Below, piece by piece: positions 1-7,764 of a stretch of DNA of 64,000 nt. A program made the position numbers and the translations under genes. This stretch comes from an uncultured Flavobacteriales bacterium (GTDB lineage: Bacteria > Bacteroidota > Bacteroidia > Flavobacteriales > CAJXXR01): positions 1 to 64,000 of the forward strand of contig CAJXXR010000006.1 in assembly GCA_913063375.1 (NCBI GenBank), in the 5' to 3' direction. The stretch's first letter is position 1; each line of letters starts with the position of its first letter. Under the pieces are notes generated by a model, which saw only the letters and a list, made by a program, of their open reading frames with translations, was not told the origin of the DNA and did no database searches.

Positions 1-61
1 GGGCAGTAATTTTATCGAAGCGTACAAGTTCTTTCCTTCCGTCTCTCTTTATTACGAACAT
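1..61 (-). CDS. nrdA: Ribonucleotide reductase large subunit, N-terminal start only (partial)
   Basis: Only the first 20 codons lie in the window. They start with an ATG at 61..59 on the minus strand and read MFVIKRDGRKELVRFDKITA, which is the usual opening of a class I NrdA and the first strand of its ATP-cone. The gene lies 58 bp downstream of nrdB on the same strand, so an nrdB-nrdA transcript reducing ribonucleoside diphosphates to deoxyribonucleotides is expected. The rest of the protein, including the catalytic Cys residues, lies outside the window. Confidence 0.85.
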   Translation of the reverse strand, partial: MFVIKRDGRKELVRFDKITA

Positions 62-119
62 AGTGGCTGTTATAGTTGGTTAGTGGCTGTATTAGGGTTA
101 GGCTTGGTGTGGGGTAAGA
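62..119 (-). repeat. Short direct repeat in the nrdB-nrdA spacer
   Basis: The 10-mer TAGTGGCTGT occurs at 61..70 and again at 81..90, exactly 20 bp apart (about two helical turns), in the spacer just upstream of the nrdA start. The first copy overlaps the last base of the nrdA ATG. It could be a regulator or translation-control site or chance. The sequence does not match the usual NrdR box. Confidence 0.35.
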
Positions 120-1097
120 TTAAAAATCACTTTCGAAACTGAAAGTATCTTCATCTTTATCATTGTTCATAACCCCCGCTTTTTGGTATTCTGAAACGCG
201 CTTCTCAAAGAAGTTAGTTTTACCTTGAAGGGAGATCATTTCCATGAAGTCAAATGGATTACTAACGTTGTATTTCTTTTCACAGTTCAACTCAACAAGT
301 AATCTATCTGTTACAAATTCTAGGTATTGAATCATCAAGTCAGAATTCATACCAATTAGTTTTACTGGTAATGCTTCAGTGATAAATCTACGTTCAATTT
401 CTAAGGCTTCTTCAAAGATTTGTAGGATACGTTCTTTAGGAACTTTATTTACAATGTGCTCATTGTGTAATAATACAGCAAAGTCACAGTGTAGTCCTTC
501 ATCACGAGAAATCAGCTCATTCGAGAATGTTAATCCTGGAAGCAAACCACGTTTCTTCATCCAGAAGATTGAACAAAATGCTCCAGAAAAGAAAATCCCT
601 TCTACCGCAGCAAATGCAATTAGTCTTTCTTGGAAACTTGGTGATTCAATCCATTTAAGTGCCCAATCAGCCTTTTCTTTGATTGCATCAAAATGATCTA
701 GAGCAGTAAAAAGTTTATCCTTTTCTTTATCATCCTTGATGTAAGTATCGATTAGTAAAGAATAGGTTTCAGAATGAATATTCTCCATCATGATTTGAAA
801 ACCATAGAAGAATTTTGCTTCTGCATATTGAACTTCTGCTAAGAAGTTTTCGGCAAGGTTTTCATTTACAATCCCGTCTGAAGCAGCAAAGAATGCTAAA
901 ATATGCTTAATGAAATAACGCTCGTCATCATTCAGCTTATTTTCCCAATCATCCAAATCTGGACTCAAGTCGATTTCCTCAGCGGTCCAAAAGCTGGCTT
1001 CTTCTTTTTTGTAAAACTCCCATATATCATGGTGTTTGATTGGGAAAATTACAAAGCGGTCCTTGTTTTCCTGAAGAATGGGTTCGATGGCTTCCAT
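120..1097 (-). CDS. nrdB: Ribonucleoside-diphosphate reductase small subunit (class I, R2)
   Basis: A 325-residue R2 protein, which houses the di-iron centre and tyrosyl radical that starts ribonucleotide reduction in the NrdA partner. The ligands are visible with the spacing of the mammalian R2: Asp74 (FFAASDG), Glu105 and His108 (MENIHSE), Glu166 (AAVEG), Glu200 and His203 (RDEGLH). The radical Tyr is Tyr112. The acidic, aromatic C-terminus (DTFSFESDF) is the kind of tail that docks into the large subunit. The protein is of the eukaryote-like subtype common in Bacteroidota. nrdA follows downstream on the same strand. All key residues are present, so an active enzyme is expected. Confidence 0.97.
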   Translation of the reverse strand: MEAIEPILQENKDRFVIFPIKHHDIWEFYKKEEASFWTAEEIDLSPDLDDWENKLNDDERYFIKHILAFFAASDGIVNENLAENFLAEVQYAEAKFFYGFQIMMENIHSETYSLLIDTYIKDDKEKDKLFTALDHFDAIKEKADWALKWIESPSFQERLIAFAAVEGIFFSGAFCSIFWMKKRGLLPGLTFSNELISRDEGLHCDFAVLLHNEHIVNKVPKERILQIFEEALEIERRFITEALPVKLIGMNSDLMIQYLEFVTDRLLVELNCEKKYNVSNPFDFMEMISLQGKTNFFEKRVSEYQKAGVMNNDKDEDTFSFESDF

Positions 1098-1442
1098 AGG
1101 TTCTGTATATGTTTTTTAAACAAAAGTTGTATCTGAAACTAAGCAATGTTTGATTTTAATCAATAGTCTTTAGCCTTGTTGGAAAAGACACAATAACTCC
1201 ATTGCTCAAGCAAATATTTCCAAAAAAAATGAATGATGCAAATGTGAATAATTAACTAAATTGTTAATAACTTTTTCAAGCCCTCTTAAAGCCTTGAAAT
1301 AGGCTGTTTGAGCGTTCGATTGCACTGTTGATAAGTCAAAGTGATTTGTTAATGACAATAAAAATGCGTAAATAAATACTTAGAGACTAAATATTAATTT
1401 ACGCACCTAATGGTATGTAATACAGTGTATTGTATTTTGCTT
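1098..1442. other. Intergenic region upstream of nrdB
   Basis: 345 bp without a gene. It holds the terminator of the DUF3109 gene (1359..1405) and, near 1419..1431, a 13-bp palindrome (AATACAGTGTATT). The nrdB promoter must lie here. A minus-strand AACTTTTG about 30 bp before the nrdB ATG is a one-mismatch version of the Bacteroidota -7 element, but no convincing -33 partner or NrdR box was found. Confidence 0.5.
1359..1405 (-). terminator. Rho-independent terminator of the DUF3109 gene
   Basis: The 9-bp arms TGCGTAAAT (1365..1373) and ATTTACGCA (1397..1405) pair perfectly, with a further 4 bp (AATA/TATT) after one mismatch. On the minus strand the hairpin is followed by a T5 run. It lies about 40 bp past the stop of the minus-strand gene. 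Confidence 0.75.
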
Positions 1443-2024
1443 TTAGCTGTTGTTTTTTAGATATTCTTCACCTATCAACACCAGCCCCTTGTACCAATCC
1501 TCTCCGTATTTGCGTATTAAAGGATCTTTTAAGAATTTAAAGATGGGCACCTTCAATTCACAACCCAAGCTACAAGCATCTTTACAGATCCCCCACTTAT
1601 GGTAGTTAATAGCCTCGAAAGTAGGTAGTTGGTGTGTGCGTATTGGGTACAAATGACAGGAAATAGGTTTTAAGAAATCTATTTCACCTTCGCGATAAGC
1701 TTTCTCAATTCCGCATTTAGCAGTGCCATCATCTTCAAAGATTGTATAAACACATTCTTTGCCATTTTCCATTAGAGGTGTTTCCAAGCTACCGTCAACT
1801 CCTATTGTTGAGAATCCTACTTTCTCAACAATAGCGATAGGTTTGGGGTCAAGATGCTTTTTGATCTTGTCCCAATTGGCTTCTATAGCTTTAGCTTCCT
1901 TCTTGGTAAGAGGGGCTCCTCCATCTCCTTCTACACAACATGCGCCTTTGCATGCCTTTAAATCGCAAACAAATTTTTCTTCAAAAATTTCTTCCGAGAT
2001 CAAAGTTTTATCATGAATTATCAT
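1443..2024 (-). CDS. DUF3109 family cysteine-rich protein
   Basis: A 193-residue protein of the DUF3109 family, found in Bacteroidota and related to YkgJ-type putative metal-binding proteins. It has ten cysteines: 20, 25, 29, 30, 91, 104, 123, 147, 151 and 155. They include the family hallmarks C-x4-C-x3-CC near the N-terminus and SCHLYPIR (C123, H124). This pattern suggests a zinc or iron-sulfur site, but no reaction is known. There is no signal peptide, so it is likely cytoplasmic. It is a single-gene unit with its own terminator. The family assignment is firm and the function is unknown. Confidence 0.85.
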   Translation of the reverse strand: MIIHDKTLISEEIFEEKFVCDLKACKGACCVEGDGGAPLTKKEAKAIEANWDKIKKHLDPKPIAIVEKVGFSTIGVDGSLETPLMENGKECVYTIFEDDGTAKCGIEKAYREGEIDFLKPISCHLYPIRTHQLPTFEAINYHKWGICKDACSLGCELKVPIFKFLKDPLIRKYGEDWYKGLVLIGEEYLKNNS

Positions 2025-2096
2025 GCCGCGAAATTACTCAAAATTCGCAAATAATGGATGTGTCATTGAGAATTTTAGTAAATCAATAACTAAGAT

Positions 2097-2834
2097 TTAT
2101 CCTTCGTCGCCTTCGTAATCGGGATTCTTAAATAAGACTTTCCAAGTGGAGTTATTGCAGATAATATCTAAAAGATAAAATCTATCCTCCATTTCTTCAA
2201 TGGTATATATGAATTCCGTACTGTTCAGAACAGTGTCTCGTTCTATTTCTTCATACGTATCTGAAAGAACCATAAAGATAGAATCCTGATCGGAAAGGAA
2301 TTTAAGGACATAATCTTCAATAGCTTGTCCATCGTACAGTTTGTAGTCTGATGGGAGTAATACTAGTTCAAGGTGGTAACCATTGATCTCGTTAGGTTGA
2401 ATAATGTCATCACCTGGTGCGGCAGTTATTTCTATTGGGTCGATACATCCCGCCTCGTCCAATAAAATTCTTAGTGTACCAGTGAAAGTTGCTTTGTAAA
2501 TAAGCTCTGGTAGTTCACCGCAAGCATCGTCGTTATACCCTTGTAAACTTCCATCTTCCTCACTATATAAACTCATATTTATATCGTTATCTCCGAAATA
2601 GGATAGGCAAGTACCAATAAGGTAGCTTTCTCCTTCTACAACATGTGCTACTGCGTATTGCCCAGGATAAATGTTGTAATGGTAATCCTCATCGAAGTCC
2701 TCTGTTGATGATAAAGTATCAGTAAAGGAGAAATTATTGTCATTAGGACATTGGGCATACGTGTATTGAATGGCGAAAATAAAAAGTAAAACTTTTGCAC
2801 ATCCGTGAAGTGAAATTAGATTTCGATTTTCCAT
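2097..2834 (-). CDS. Secreted protein with PPC-like domain
   Basis: The start is placed at MENRNLISLH (2834) because a signal peptide ending in TYAQ follows directly. An upstream in-frame ATG at 2861 would add nine residues before it. The mature part starts with a Cys and carries a stretch (roughly residues 25-140) with the features of the bacterial pre-peptidase C-terminal (PPC)-like beta-sandwich: YAVAHVVEG, a Cys-containing strand, MSLYSEEDG, GYNDDACGE, and ATFTGTLRILLD. The remaining ~100 residues are acidic and unrecognised. No T9SS sorting tail and no catalytic domain are visible, so it is probably periplasmic or exported. The exact role is unknown. Confidence 0.6.
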   Translation of the reverse strand: MENRNLISLHGCAKVLLFIFAIQYTYAQCPNDNNFSFTDTLSSTEDFDEDYHYNIYPGQYAVAHVVEGESYLIGTCLSYFGDNDINMSLYSEEDGSLQGYNDDACGELPELIYKATFTGTLRILLDEAGCIDPIEITAAPGDDIIQPNEINGYHLELVLLPSDYKLYDGQAIEDYVLKFLSDQDSIFMVLSDTYEEIERDTVLNSTEFIYTIEEMEDRFYLLDIICNNSTWKVLFKNPDYEGDEG

Positions 2835-2957
2835 ATTTATTTGGTTTAAAACTAAGGGCACTAAAAATTCAATTAATTACTATATTTAAATATAAAACGA
2901 ATACTAAAAGTAGTGATAAAATAATTAAAGTAAAAATTATAGTGCTGATAATCAGTG

Positions 2958-3656
2958 TTAAATAAGGAAGTTGTTATAAATATAGGAGAATATAATGACC
3001 AGTGGTATGGCGGGTAACATATTTTCTAAGGATATTTTTTTTAGTTTAAGCATGTTCAGTGCGAGTGCAAACAGCATCAAACCACCTAGTCCAGAAATCG
3101 CATTTCGTGCAAAGTCATCAAGAAATGGAGCAATATAAATAGCCAAAACTGTAATGCCACCCTGAAAAATCAACATTGGGATGGTAGAGAAGATTACACC
3201 ATAACCCATTGCAGAGCATAGGAAGATACTCGTAACTCCATCCATAATGCTTTTGGTATAGATAAGTGTTCTATCGGATTCTAATCCTTCATTTAAAGCT
3301 CCCAATATAGTTACTGGGCCCACGCAAAATAGAATAAACGCAAAAATGAGTCCTTCGCTGAAGCCTTTCTTTTTTAACCCAAATAAATTTTTAATCTGAT
3401 TAGCTAAGCCATCAAATCTTTGCTGTAAGTTTAGTTTATACCCAATTATTGTCCCAAGAAGGGTAGCGATTAGAATGATAATTTCGCCCTCTGCGGGTAC
3501 AACCATTTTGATGCCTAAAACAATGGCAAACAGTGCAATTACCTGAAAAATAATATCATTTATTTTTTGCGAAAGACTATTCTTGAAAAGTAGGCCTATA
3601 GCGCCACCTATTAGGATTAGAATAATATTGAAAAATGTGCCTATTGGTAACTGCAT
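2958..3656 (-). CDS. DUF554 family membrane protein
   Basis: A 232-residue integral membrane protein with about seven hydrophobic segments. It carries the DUF554 (YdfK-like) signature CVGPVTILGALNEGL at about residues 111-125 and a Gly-rich N-terminal helix (GGAIGLLF). Members look like inner-membrane carriers or channels, but no substrate has been established to my knowledge. It is divergent from yicC, and the starts are 86 bp apart, so the promoters share that short interval. Length and topology match the family. Confidence 0.85.
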   Translation of the reverse strand: MQLPIGTFFNIILILIGGAIGLLFKNSLSQKINDIIFQVIALFAIVLGIKMVVPAEGEIIILIATLLGTIIGYKLNLQQRFDGLANQIKNLFGLKKKGFSEGLIFAFILFCVGPVTILGALNEGLESDRTLIYTKSIMDGVTSIFLCSAMGYGVIFSTIPMLIFQGGITVLAIYIAPFLDDFARNAISGLGGLMLFALALNMLKLKKISLENMLPAIPLVIIFSYIYNNFLI

Positions 3657-3686
3657 AGTAGAATTACTAAATCGATTTATGGATAA

Positions 3687-3718
3687 TTGGTCATTCCGCT
3701 ATGGAATAGTTACTTTTG
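3687..3718 (+). promoter_or_regulatory. Putative promoter of yicC-gmk-nadD
   Basis: TTG at 3687..3689, a 21-bp spacer and TACTTTTG at 3711..3718 match the Bacteroidota sigma-A pattern (-33 TTG, -7 TAnnTTTG). Transcription would start about 20 bp before the ATG at 3743, which supports that start over an upstream in-frame ATG at 3716 that falls inside the promoter. Confidence 0.6.
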
Positions 3719-3742
3719 CTATTCAATTACAAAATAAAACAT

Positions 3743-4612
3743 ATGTTGTTTTCTATGACGGGCTTCGGTAAAGCTCAAGGTATTGTCGAAAATAAAAAGA
3801 TAAATGTAGAGATTCGTTCTTTGAATAGCAAGCAAGCGGATATTAATACCCGTTTGCCTCATCGCTACAAAGAAAGAGATTTAGACATTAGAAGTGCCAT
3901 CGGTAGTGAATTGAAGCGGGGGAAGATTGAGTGTTTTATAAATTATGAAAGCCTTTCCGAGGAATCATCTTCAACCATCAATGTGGGGGTAGTAAATGCA
4001 TACCTGAAACAACTGAGGGAATTTGGGACAAACAATGATGAGGATTTGTTGGCTATTGCAATGCGTCTACCAGAAGTAATGGTAACCAGAAAGGAAGATC
4101 TTGATAAAGAAGAGGCAGCTGCAGTATTTAATTTAGTGATTGACGCAGTAGCTGAACTCAAAAATTATAGAAAGAAAGAAGGTGCAGTTCTTGCCAATGA
4201 ATTAATAGGTTATGTTCATAATATTGAAAATTTATTGGAACAGGTTACCGAGTTTGAAGTGGCAAGGATTAACAAGATTAAAGAGCGAATCACAAAGCAC
4301 CTTGAGGAATTAGTTGACAAGGAAAATATCCTAAATGATCGACTGGAACAAGAGTTGATATTCTATGTTGAGAAACTGGATATTACAGAAGAAAAAGTCA
4401 GATTGAAAGCTAATTGCCAATACTATCTAGAAATTTTGGAAGAGGCAGACCAAGACCTAAAAGGGAAAAAACTTGGTTTTATTTCTCAAGAAATAGGACG
4501 AGAAGTTAATACCTTAGGTTCTAAGGCTAATGATCCAAGCATCCAAAAAATTGTTGTTCAAATGAAGGATGAATTGGAAAAAATAAAAGAGCAAACCTTA
4601 AACGTTTTATAA
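3743..4612 (+). CDS. yicC: YicC family endoribonuclease-like protein
   Basis: A 289-residue protein starting MLFSMTGFGKAQG, the typical YicC opening. Residues 1-155 form the YicC-like N-terminal domain and the C-terminal part is DUF1732 (QEIGREVNTLGSKANDP near the end). E. coli YicC is an RNA-degrading enzyme that acts on the small RNA RyhB; the role in Bacteroidota is untested. The start at 3743 was chosen because an ATG nine codons upstream lies in the predicted promoter and is not part of the family. gmk follows after one base and nadD after it, an arrangement (yicC-gmk-nadD) often seen in Bacteroidota. Confidence 0.93.
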   Translation: MLFSMTGFGKAQGIVENKKINVEIRSLNSKQADINTRLPHRYKERDLDIRSAIGSELKRGKIECFINYESLSEESSSTINVGVVNAYLKQLREFGTNNDEDLLAIAMRLPEVMVTRKEDLDKEEAAAVFNLVIDAVAELKNYRKKEGAVLANELIGYVHNIENLLEQVTEFEVARINKIKERITKHLEELVDKENILNDRLEQELIFYVEKLDITEEKVRLKANCQYYLEILEEADQDLKGKKLGFISQEIGREVNTLGSKANDPSIQKIVVQMKDELEKIKEQTLNVL

Positions 4613-4613
4613 G

Positions 4614-5180
4614 ATGTCTGGGAAGCTAATAATTTTTGCAGCGCCTTCTGGAGCTGGGAAAACTACTCTTGTTAAATACCTCTTGGAGACTGAAAAAAGA
4701 TTGGAATTTTCTATTTCAGCTTGCAGTAGAAATGCAAGAGCTGGAGAGATAAATGGAAAGGATTACCATTTTTTAGGTACAGATGGTTTTAAAGCCAAAA
4801 TTGAAGAAAATGCATTTATCGAATGGGAAGAAGTCTATAAAGATAATTTCTATGGAACCTTGAAATCCGAAATTGATCGGATTTGGAAAAAGGGAAATAC
4901 TGCAGTTTTTGATGTGGATGTAGAGGGTGCGCTAAATTTGAAAAACCAATTTGGGGATATCGCACTTACTGTTTTTGTAATGCCTCCTTCTGTTGAAGAG
5001 CTTGAAAAAAGATTAATAGGTAGAAATACTGAGACAGAAGATACTTTGAAACATAGGTTGGCAAAGGCTGAACGAGAAATTGCATATGCAGATGAATTTG
5101 ATAGTGTCATTGTAAACGATAATTTAGAGCTTGCTAAAGCGGCTTCTCTTAAGGTAGTACAGGATTTTTTGAACGATTAA
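4614..5180 (+). CDS. gmk: Guanylate kinase
   Basis: A 188-residue enzyme that phosphorylates GMP to GDP with ATP. The P-loop is APSGAGKTT (residues 10-18); the first Gly of the textbook motif is Ala here. The GMP-binding region follows, with SRNARAGEINGKDY (residues 38-51) and EWEEVYKDNFYGT (71-83), and DVDVEGALNLK carries the conserved Asp and Gly. The ATG lies one base after the yicC stop, so translation is likely coupled. Full length for the family. Confidence 0.97.
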   Translation: MSGKLIIFAAPSGAGKTTLVKYLLETEKRLEFSISACSRNARAGEINGKDYHFLGTDGFKAKIEENAFIEWEEVYKDNFYGTLKSEIDRIWKKGNTAVFDVDVEGALNLKNQFGDIALTVFVMPPSVEELEKRLIGRNTETEDTLKHRLAKAEREIAYADEFDSVIVNDNLELAKAASLKVVQDFLND

Positions 5181-5190
5181 GTCTTTGAAA

Positions 5191-5766
5191 ATGAAAATTG
5201 CATTGTATTTCGGAACATTTAACCCTATTCATATAGGGCATTTGGTGATTGCTAATCATATGACGCAATTTACAGATCTAGATGAGTTGTGGCTGGTTGT
5301 AACACCACATAATCCAATGAAAAAGAAGGCATCTCTTTTAGACGATCATCACCGTTTAGAATTGGTTAGTCGGGCTGTGGATGAATTCGATAAAATAAAA
5401 GTTTCCAATATTGAATTTAGTCTATCTCAGCCTTCATATACTACGCATACTTTAGCAGCTTTGAGGGAAAAGTATCCTCAGCATGAATTTTCATTAATAA
5501 TGGGAGGCGATAATTTGAATTCATTCCATAAGTGGAAAAATTATGAAGACATTTTAGCGCATCATCATATTTATGTATATCCGCGTTTAGCATCCGTACC
5601 AGGAGATATGGACAATCATCCAAAGATTCATTATGTGGCAGCTCCAATTATGCAAATTTCATCTAGCTTCATCCGAAAGGCTATCAGAGATGGAAAGAAT
5701 ATTAGAGCTTTGCTGCCATACAATACATGGAAATATTTGGATGAAATGAATTTTTATAAGAAATAA
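5191..5766 (+). CDS. nadD: Nicotinate-nucleotide adenylyltransferase
   Basis: A 191-residue enzyme that joins nicotinate mononucleotide and ATP to make deamido-NAD in NAD synthesis. The nucleotidyltransferase motif GTFNPIHIGH is at residues 8-17 and the second motif SSSFIRKAI near the C-terminus. The ATG at 5191 is preferred over an in-frame TTG two codons earlier. It is the third gene of the yicC-gmk-nadD unit, ten bases after the gmk stop. Confidence 0.96.
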   Translation: MKIALYFGTFNPIHIGHLVIANHMTQFTDLDELWLVVTPHNPMKKKASLLDDHHRLELVSRAVDEFDKIKVSNIEFSLSQPSYTTHTLAALREKYPQHEFSLIMGGDNLNSFHKWKNYEDILAHHHIYVYPRLASVPGDMDNHPKIHYVAAPIMQISSSFIRKAIRDGKNIRALLPYNTWKYLDEMNFYKK

Positions 5767-5814
5767 TAGACCTTCTTTTTGGTATATTGCAGCAGCGTAA
5801 ACAAAATTGAAATT

Positions 5815-6471
5815 ATGGCATTATCGAAAAATCAGATAGCTCAAAGAATAGCACAAGAATTACAAGATAGATATTACGTGAACCTTGGTATTGGTATTCC
5901 TACTTTGGTTGCTAATTATGTGCCTGAAAATATAGATATCGTTTTACAGTCGGAAAATGGATTGTTGGGAATGGGGCCATTTCCTACCAAAGAAGATGTA
6001 GATGCTGATATGATCAATGCAGGTAAACAAACCATTACTACATTAGATGGTTCAGCTATTTTTAATTCTGCGGAGAGTTTTGCTATGATCCGTGGGCAAC
6101 ATATCGATTTAACGGTACTTGGCGCTATGGAGGTAGCTCAAAATGGAGATATTGCCAACTGGAAAATCCCAGGAAAAATGGTGAAAGGTATGGGAGGAGC
6201 GATGGATTTAGTTGCTTCAGCAAAAAATATCATTGTTGCAATGATGCATACCAATAGAAAAGGGGAATCAAAATTATTGAAGGCGTGTACCTTACCGCTT
6301 ACCGGAATCCAATGTGTTACTAAGGTCGTGACAGATTTGGCGGTACTAGAGGTAGTTGCTGAAGGCTTTAAATTGATTGAAAGAGCGCCGGGTGTATCGG
6401 TTGAAGAAATACAAGGTAAAACTGAAGGGAACTTGATCGTTGAAGGAGAAATCCTAGAGATGAAATTCTAA
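5815..6471 (+). CDS. scoB: 3-oxoacid CoA-transferase subunit B
   Basis: A 218-residue CoA-transferase beta subunit of the succinyl-CoA:3-ketoacid type, which passes CoA between succinate and acetoacetate. The catalytic Glu lies in the SENGLLGMG motif (about residues 46-54), and the Gly-rich IPGKMVKGMGGAMDL follows. The ATG at 5815 gives the family N-terminus MALSKNQIAQRIA; an earlier in-frame ATG at 5779 is not needed. The alpha subunit, usually directly upstream, is absent: the neighbours are nadD and dxr. It ends in a strong terminator. Confidence 0.9.
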   Translation: MALSKNQIAQRIAQELQDRYYVNLGIGIPTLVANYVPENIDIVLQSENGLLGMGPFPTKEDVDADMINAGKQTITTLDGSAIFNSAESFAMIRGQHIDLTVLGAMEVAQNGDIANWKIPGKMVKGMGGAMDLVASAKNIIVAMMHTNRKGESKLLKACTLPLTGIQCVTKVVTDLAVLEVVAEGFKLIERAPGVSVEEIQGKTEGNLIVEGEILEMKF

Positions 6472-6490
6472 GATTCTTGCTATAGATAAT

Positions 6491-6528
6491 AAGCCTTTTA
6501 TCCATTCTTGGATTAAAGGCTTTTTTTT
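6491..6528 (+). terminator. Rho-independent terminator after scoB
   Basis: AAGCCTTTTATCCA (6491..6504) pairs with TGGATTAAAGGCTT (6509..6522), with one T-T mismatch inside. It ends in a T8 run (6521..6528). Confidence 0.85.
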
Positions 6529-6584
6529 GCCCAATTTTTTAACTGCATTTAAGAGAAAAGGAGTCGGAATATGGCTCGTTTTGT

Positions 6585-6592
6585 TAACTTTG
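6585..6592 (+). promoter_or_regulatory. Putative -7 element of dxr
   Basis: TAACTTTG matches TAnnTTTG six bases before the ATG at 6598, so the message would be leaderless or nearly so. No good -33 TTG was found at the expected distance. A competing AAAAGGAG at 6556..6563 is well spaced from an in-frame ATG at 6571, which would add nine residues to Dxr. Confidence 0.4.
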
Positions 6593-6597
6593 CGCTT

Positions 6598-7749
6598 ATG
6601 GCAAAAAAACACCTAGCTATTTTAGGGTCTACAGGATCTATTGGAACCCAAGCTTTAGATGTAATAAGAGAACACGCTGATCAGTTTCAGGTGGAAGTTC
6701 TTACAGCAAGAAGAAATGCTGATTTATTAATTCAACAAGCTTTAGAGTTTAAGCCAAACGCTGTAGTTATTACAGAAGAGCGTTTTTACGAAAAGGTTTC
6801 TGATGCACTTTTCTCAGAAGGTATTAAAGTATACACTGGAGATTCTGCACTGTGTGATGTGGTGCAAATGGAAGGTGTTCATATGGTGCTAACCGCTATG
6901 GTTGGTTCTGCCGGATTGAGACCTACGATTGCTGCCATAAAAGCTAAAAAGCATATAGCCCTTGCCAATAAGGAAACACTCGTTGTAGCTGGAGAGTTAA
7001 TTACCAAATTAGCACTCGAGTATCAAGTAAATATATACCCCGTCGATTCTGAACATTCTGCTATTTTTCAATGTTTAGTTGGGGAGCAATTCAACGAAAT
7101 TGAAAAAATATACCTTACAGCAAGCGGCGGACCTTTCAGGGGTAAAAAGAAAGAAGAGCTCGTAAATATTACAAAGGCACAGGCGTTAAAACATCCTAAC
7201 TGGGAGATGGGAGCAAAAATCACCATTGATTCCGCTACCCTGATGAATAAAGGATTGGAAGTAATAGAGGCTAAGTGGTTATTTGATCTTAAGGCAGATC
7301 AAATTGATGTAATAGTGCATCCACAATCTATCATTCATTCCATTGTCCAGTTTGAAGATGGATCAATGAAAGCTCAGATGGGGTTACCAGACATGAAATT
7401 GCCGATACAGTATGCCATGGCTTTTCCACAACGTTTGAAAGCTTCATTCCCTAGATTTAATTTCATGGATTATCCAAATTTGACTTTCGAAAAGCCAGAT
7501 ATAGAAACCTTTAGAAATTTAGGATTGGCCTTTGAAGCGATGGATAAAGGAGGGAGTGCTCCTTGTATATTGAATGCCGCAAATGAAGTAGTGGTGGATG
7601 CCTTTTTGAAAGATAAGGTAGGTTTTCTTGCTATGTCAGATTTGATAGAAAAAACAATTGCAAATACAGCCTTTATGGCTCAACCAAGTTTGGAGGATTT
7701 ATTCGAAGCCGATAAGGAGGCCCGAAGAATAGCCACAGAACTTATTTAA
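6598..7749 (+). CDS. dxr: 1-deoxy-D-xylulose 5-phosphate reductoisomerase
   Basis: A 383-residue enzyme of the MEP isoprenoid pathway that converts DXP to 2-C-methyl-D-erythritol 4-phosphate with NADPH. The NADPH motif GSTGSIGTQ is at residues 9-17. The metal-binding region VDSEHSAIFQ and the catalytic-loop region ASGGPFRG, with the downstream HPNWEMGAKITIDSAT, are present. The start at 6598 gives MAKKHLAILGSTG, typical of the family; an upstream ATG at 6571 overlaps a promoter-like element but has a Shine-Dalgarno-like sequence, so it is not excluded. rseP follows 15 bp later. Confidence 0.95.
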   Translation: MAKKHLAILGSTGSIGTQALDVIREHADQFQVEVLTARRNADLLIQQALEFKPNAVVITEERFYEKVSDALFSEGIKVYTGDSALCDVVQMEGVHMVLTAMVGSAGLRPTIAAIKAKKHIALANKETLVVAGELITKLALEYQVNIYPVDSEHSAIFQCLVGEQFNEIEKIYLTASGGPFRGKKKEELVNITKAQALKHPNWEMGAKITIDSATLMNKGLEVIEAKWLFDLKADQIDVIVHPQSIIHSIVQFEDGSMKAQMGLPDMKLPIQYAMAFPQRLKASFPRFNFMDYPNLTFEKPDIETFRNLGLAFEAMDKGGSAPCILNAANEVVVDAFLKDKVGFLAMSDLIEKTIANTAFMAQPSLEDLFEADKEARRIATELI

Positions 7750-7764
7750 TAAAGAAAATACAAC

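Noticed and set aside
379..696. Open frames of 60-140 codons opposite known genes, such as this one inside nrdB
   Set aside because: They lie fully within well-supported genes on the other strand and show no protein family features.
1290..1360. tRNA-like GTTCGATTGC segment near 1314
   Set aside because: It resembles a T-loop, but there is no pairing acceptor or anticodon stem around it.
1419..1431. AATACAGTGTATT palindrome as an NrdR box
   Set aside because: Sequence and position (next to the stop of the DUF3109 gene, over 300 bp from nrdB) do not fit the known NrdR site pair.
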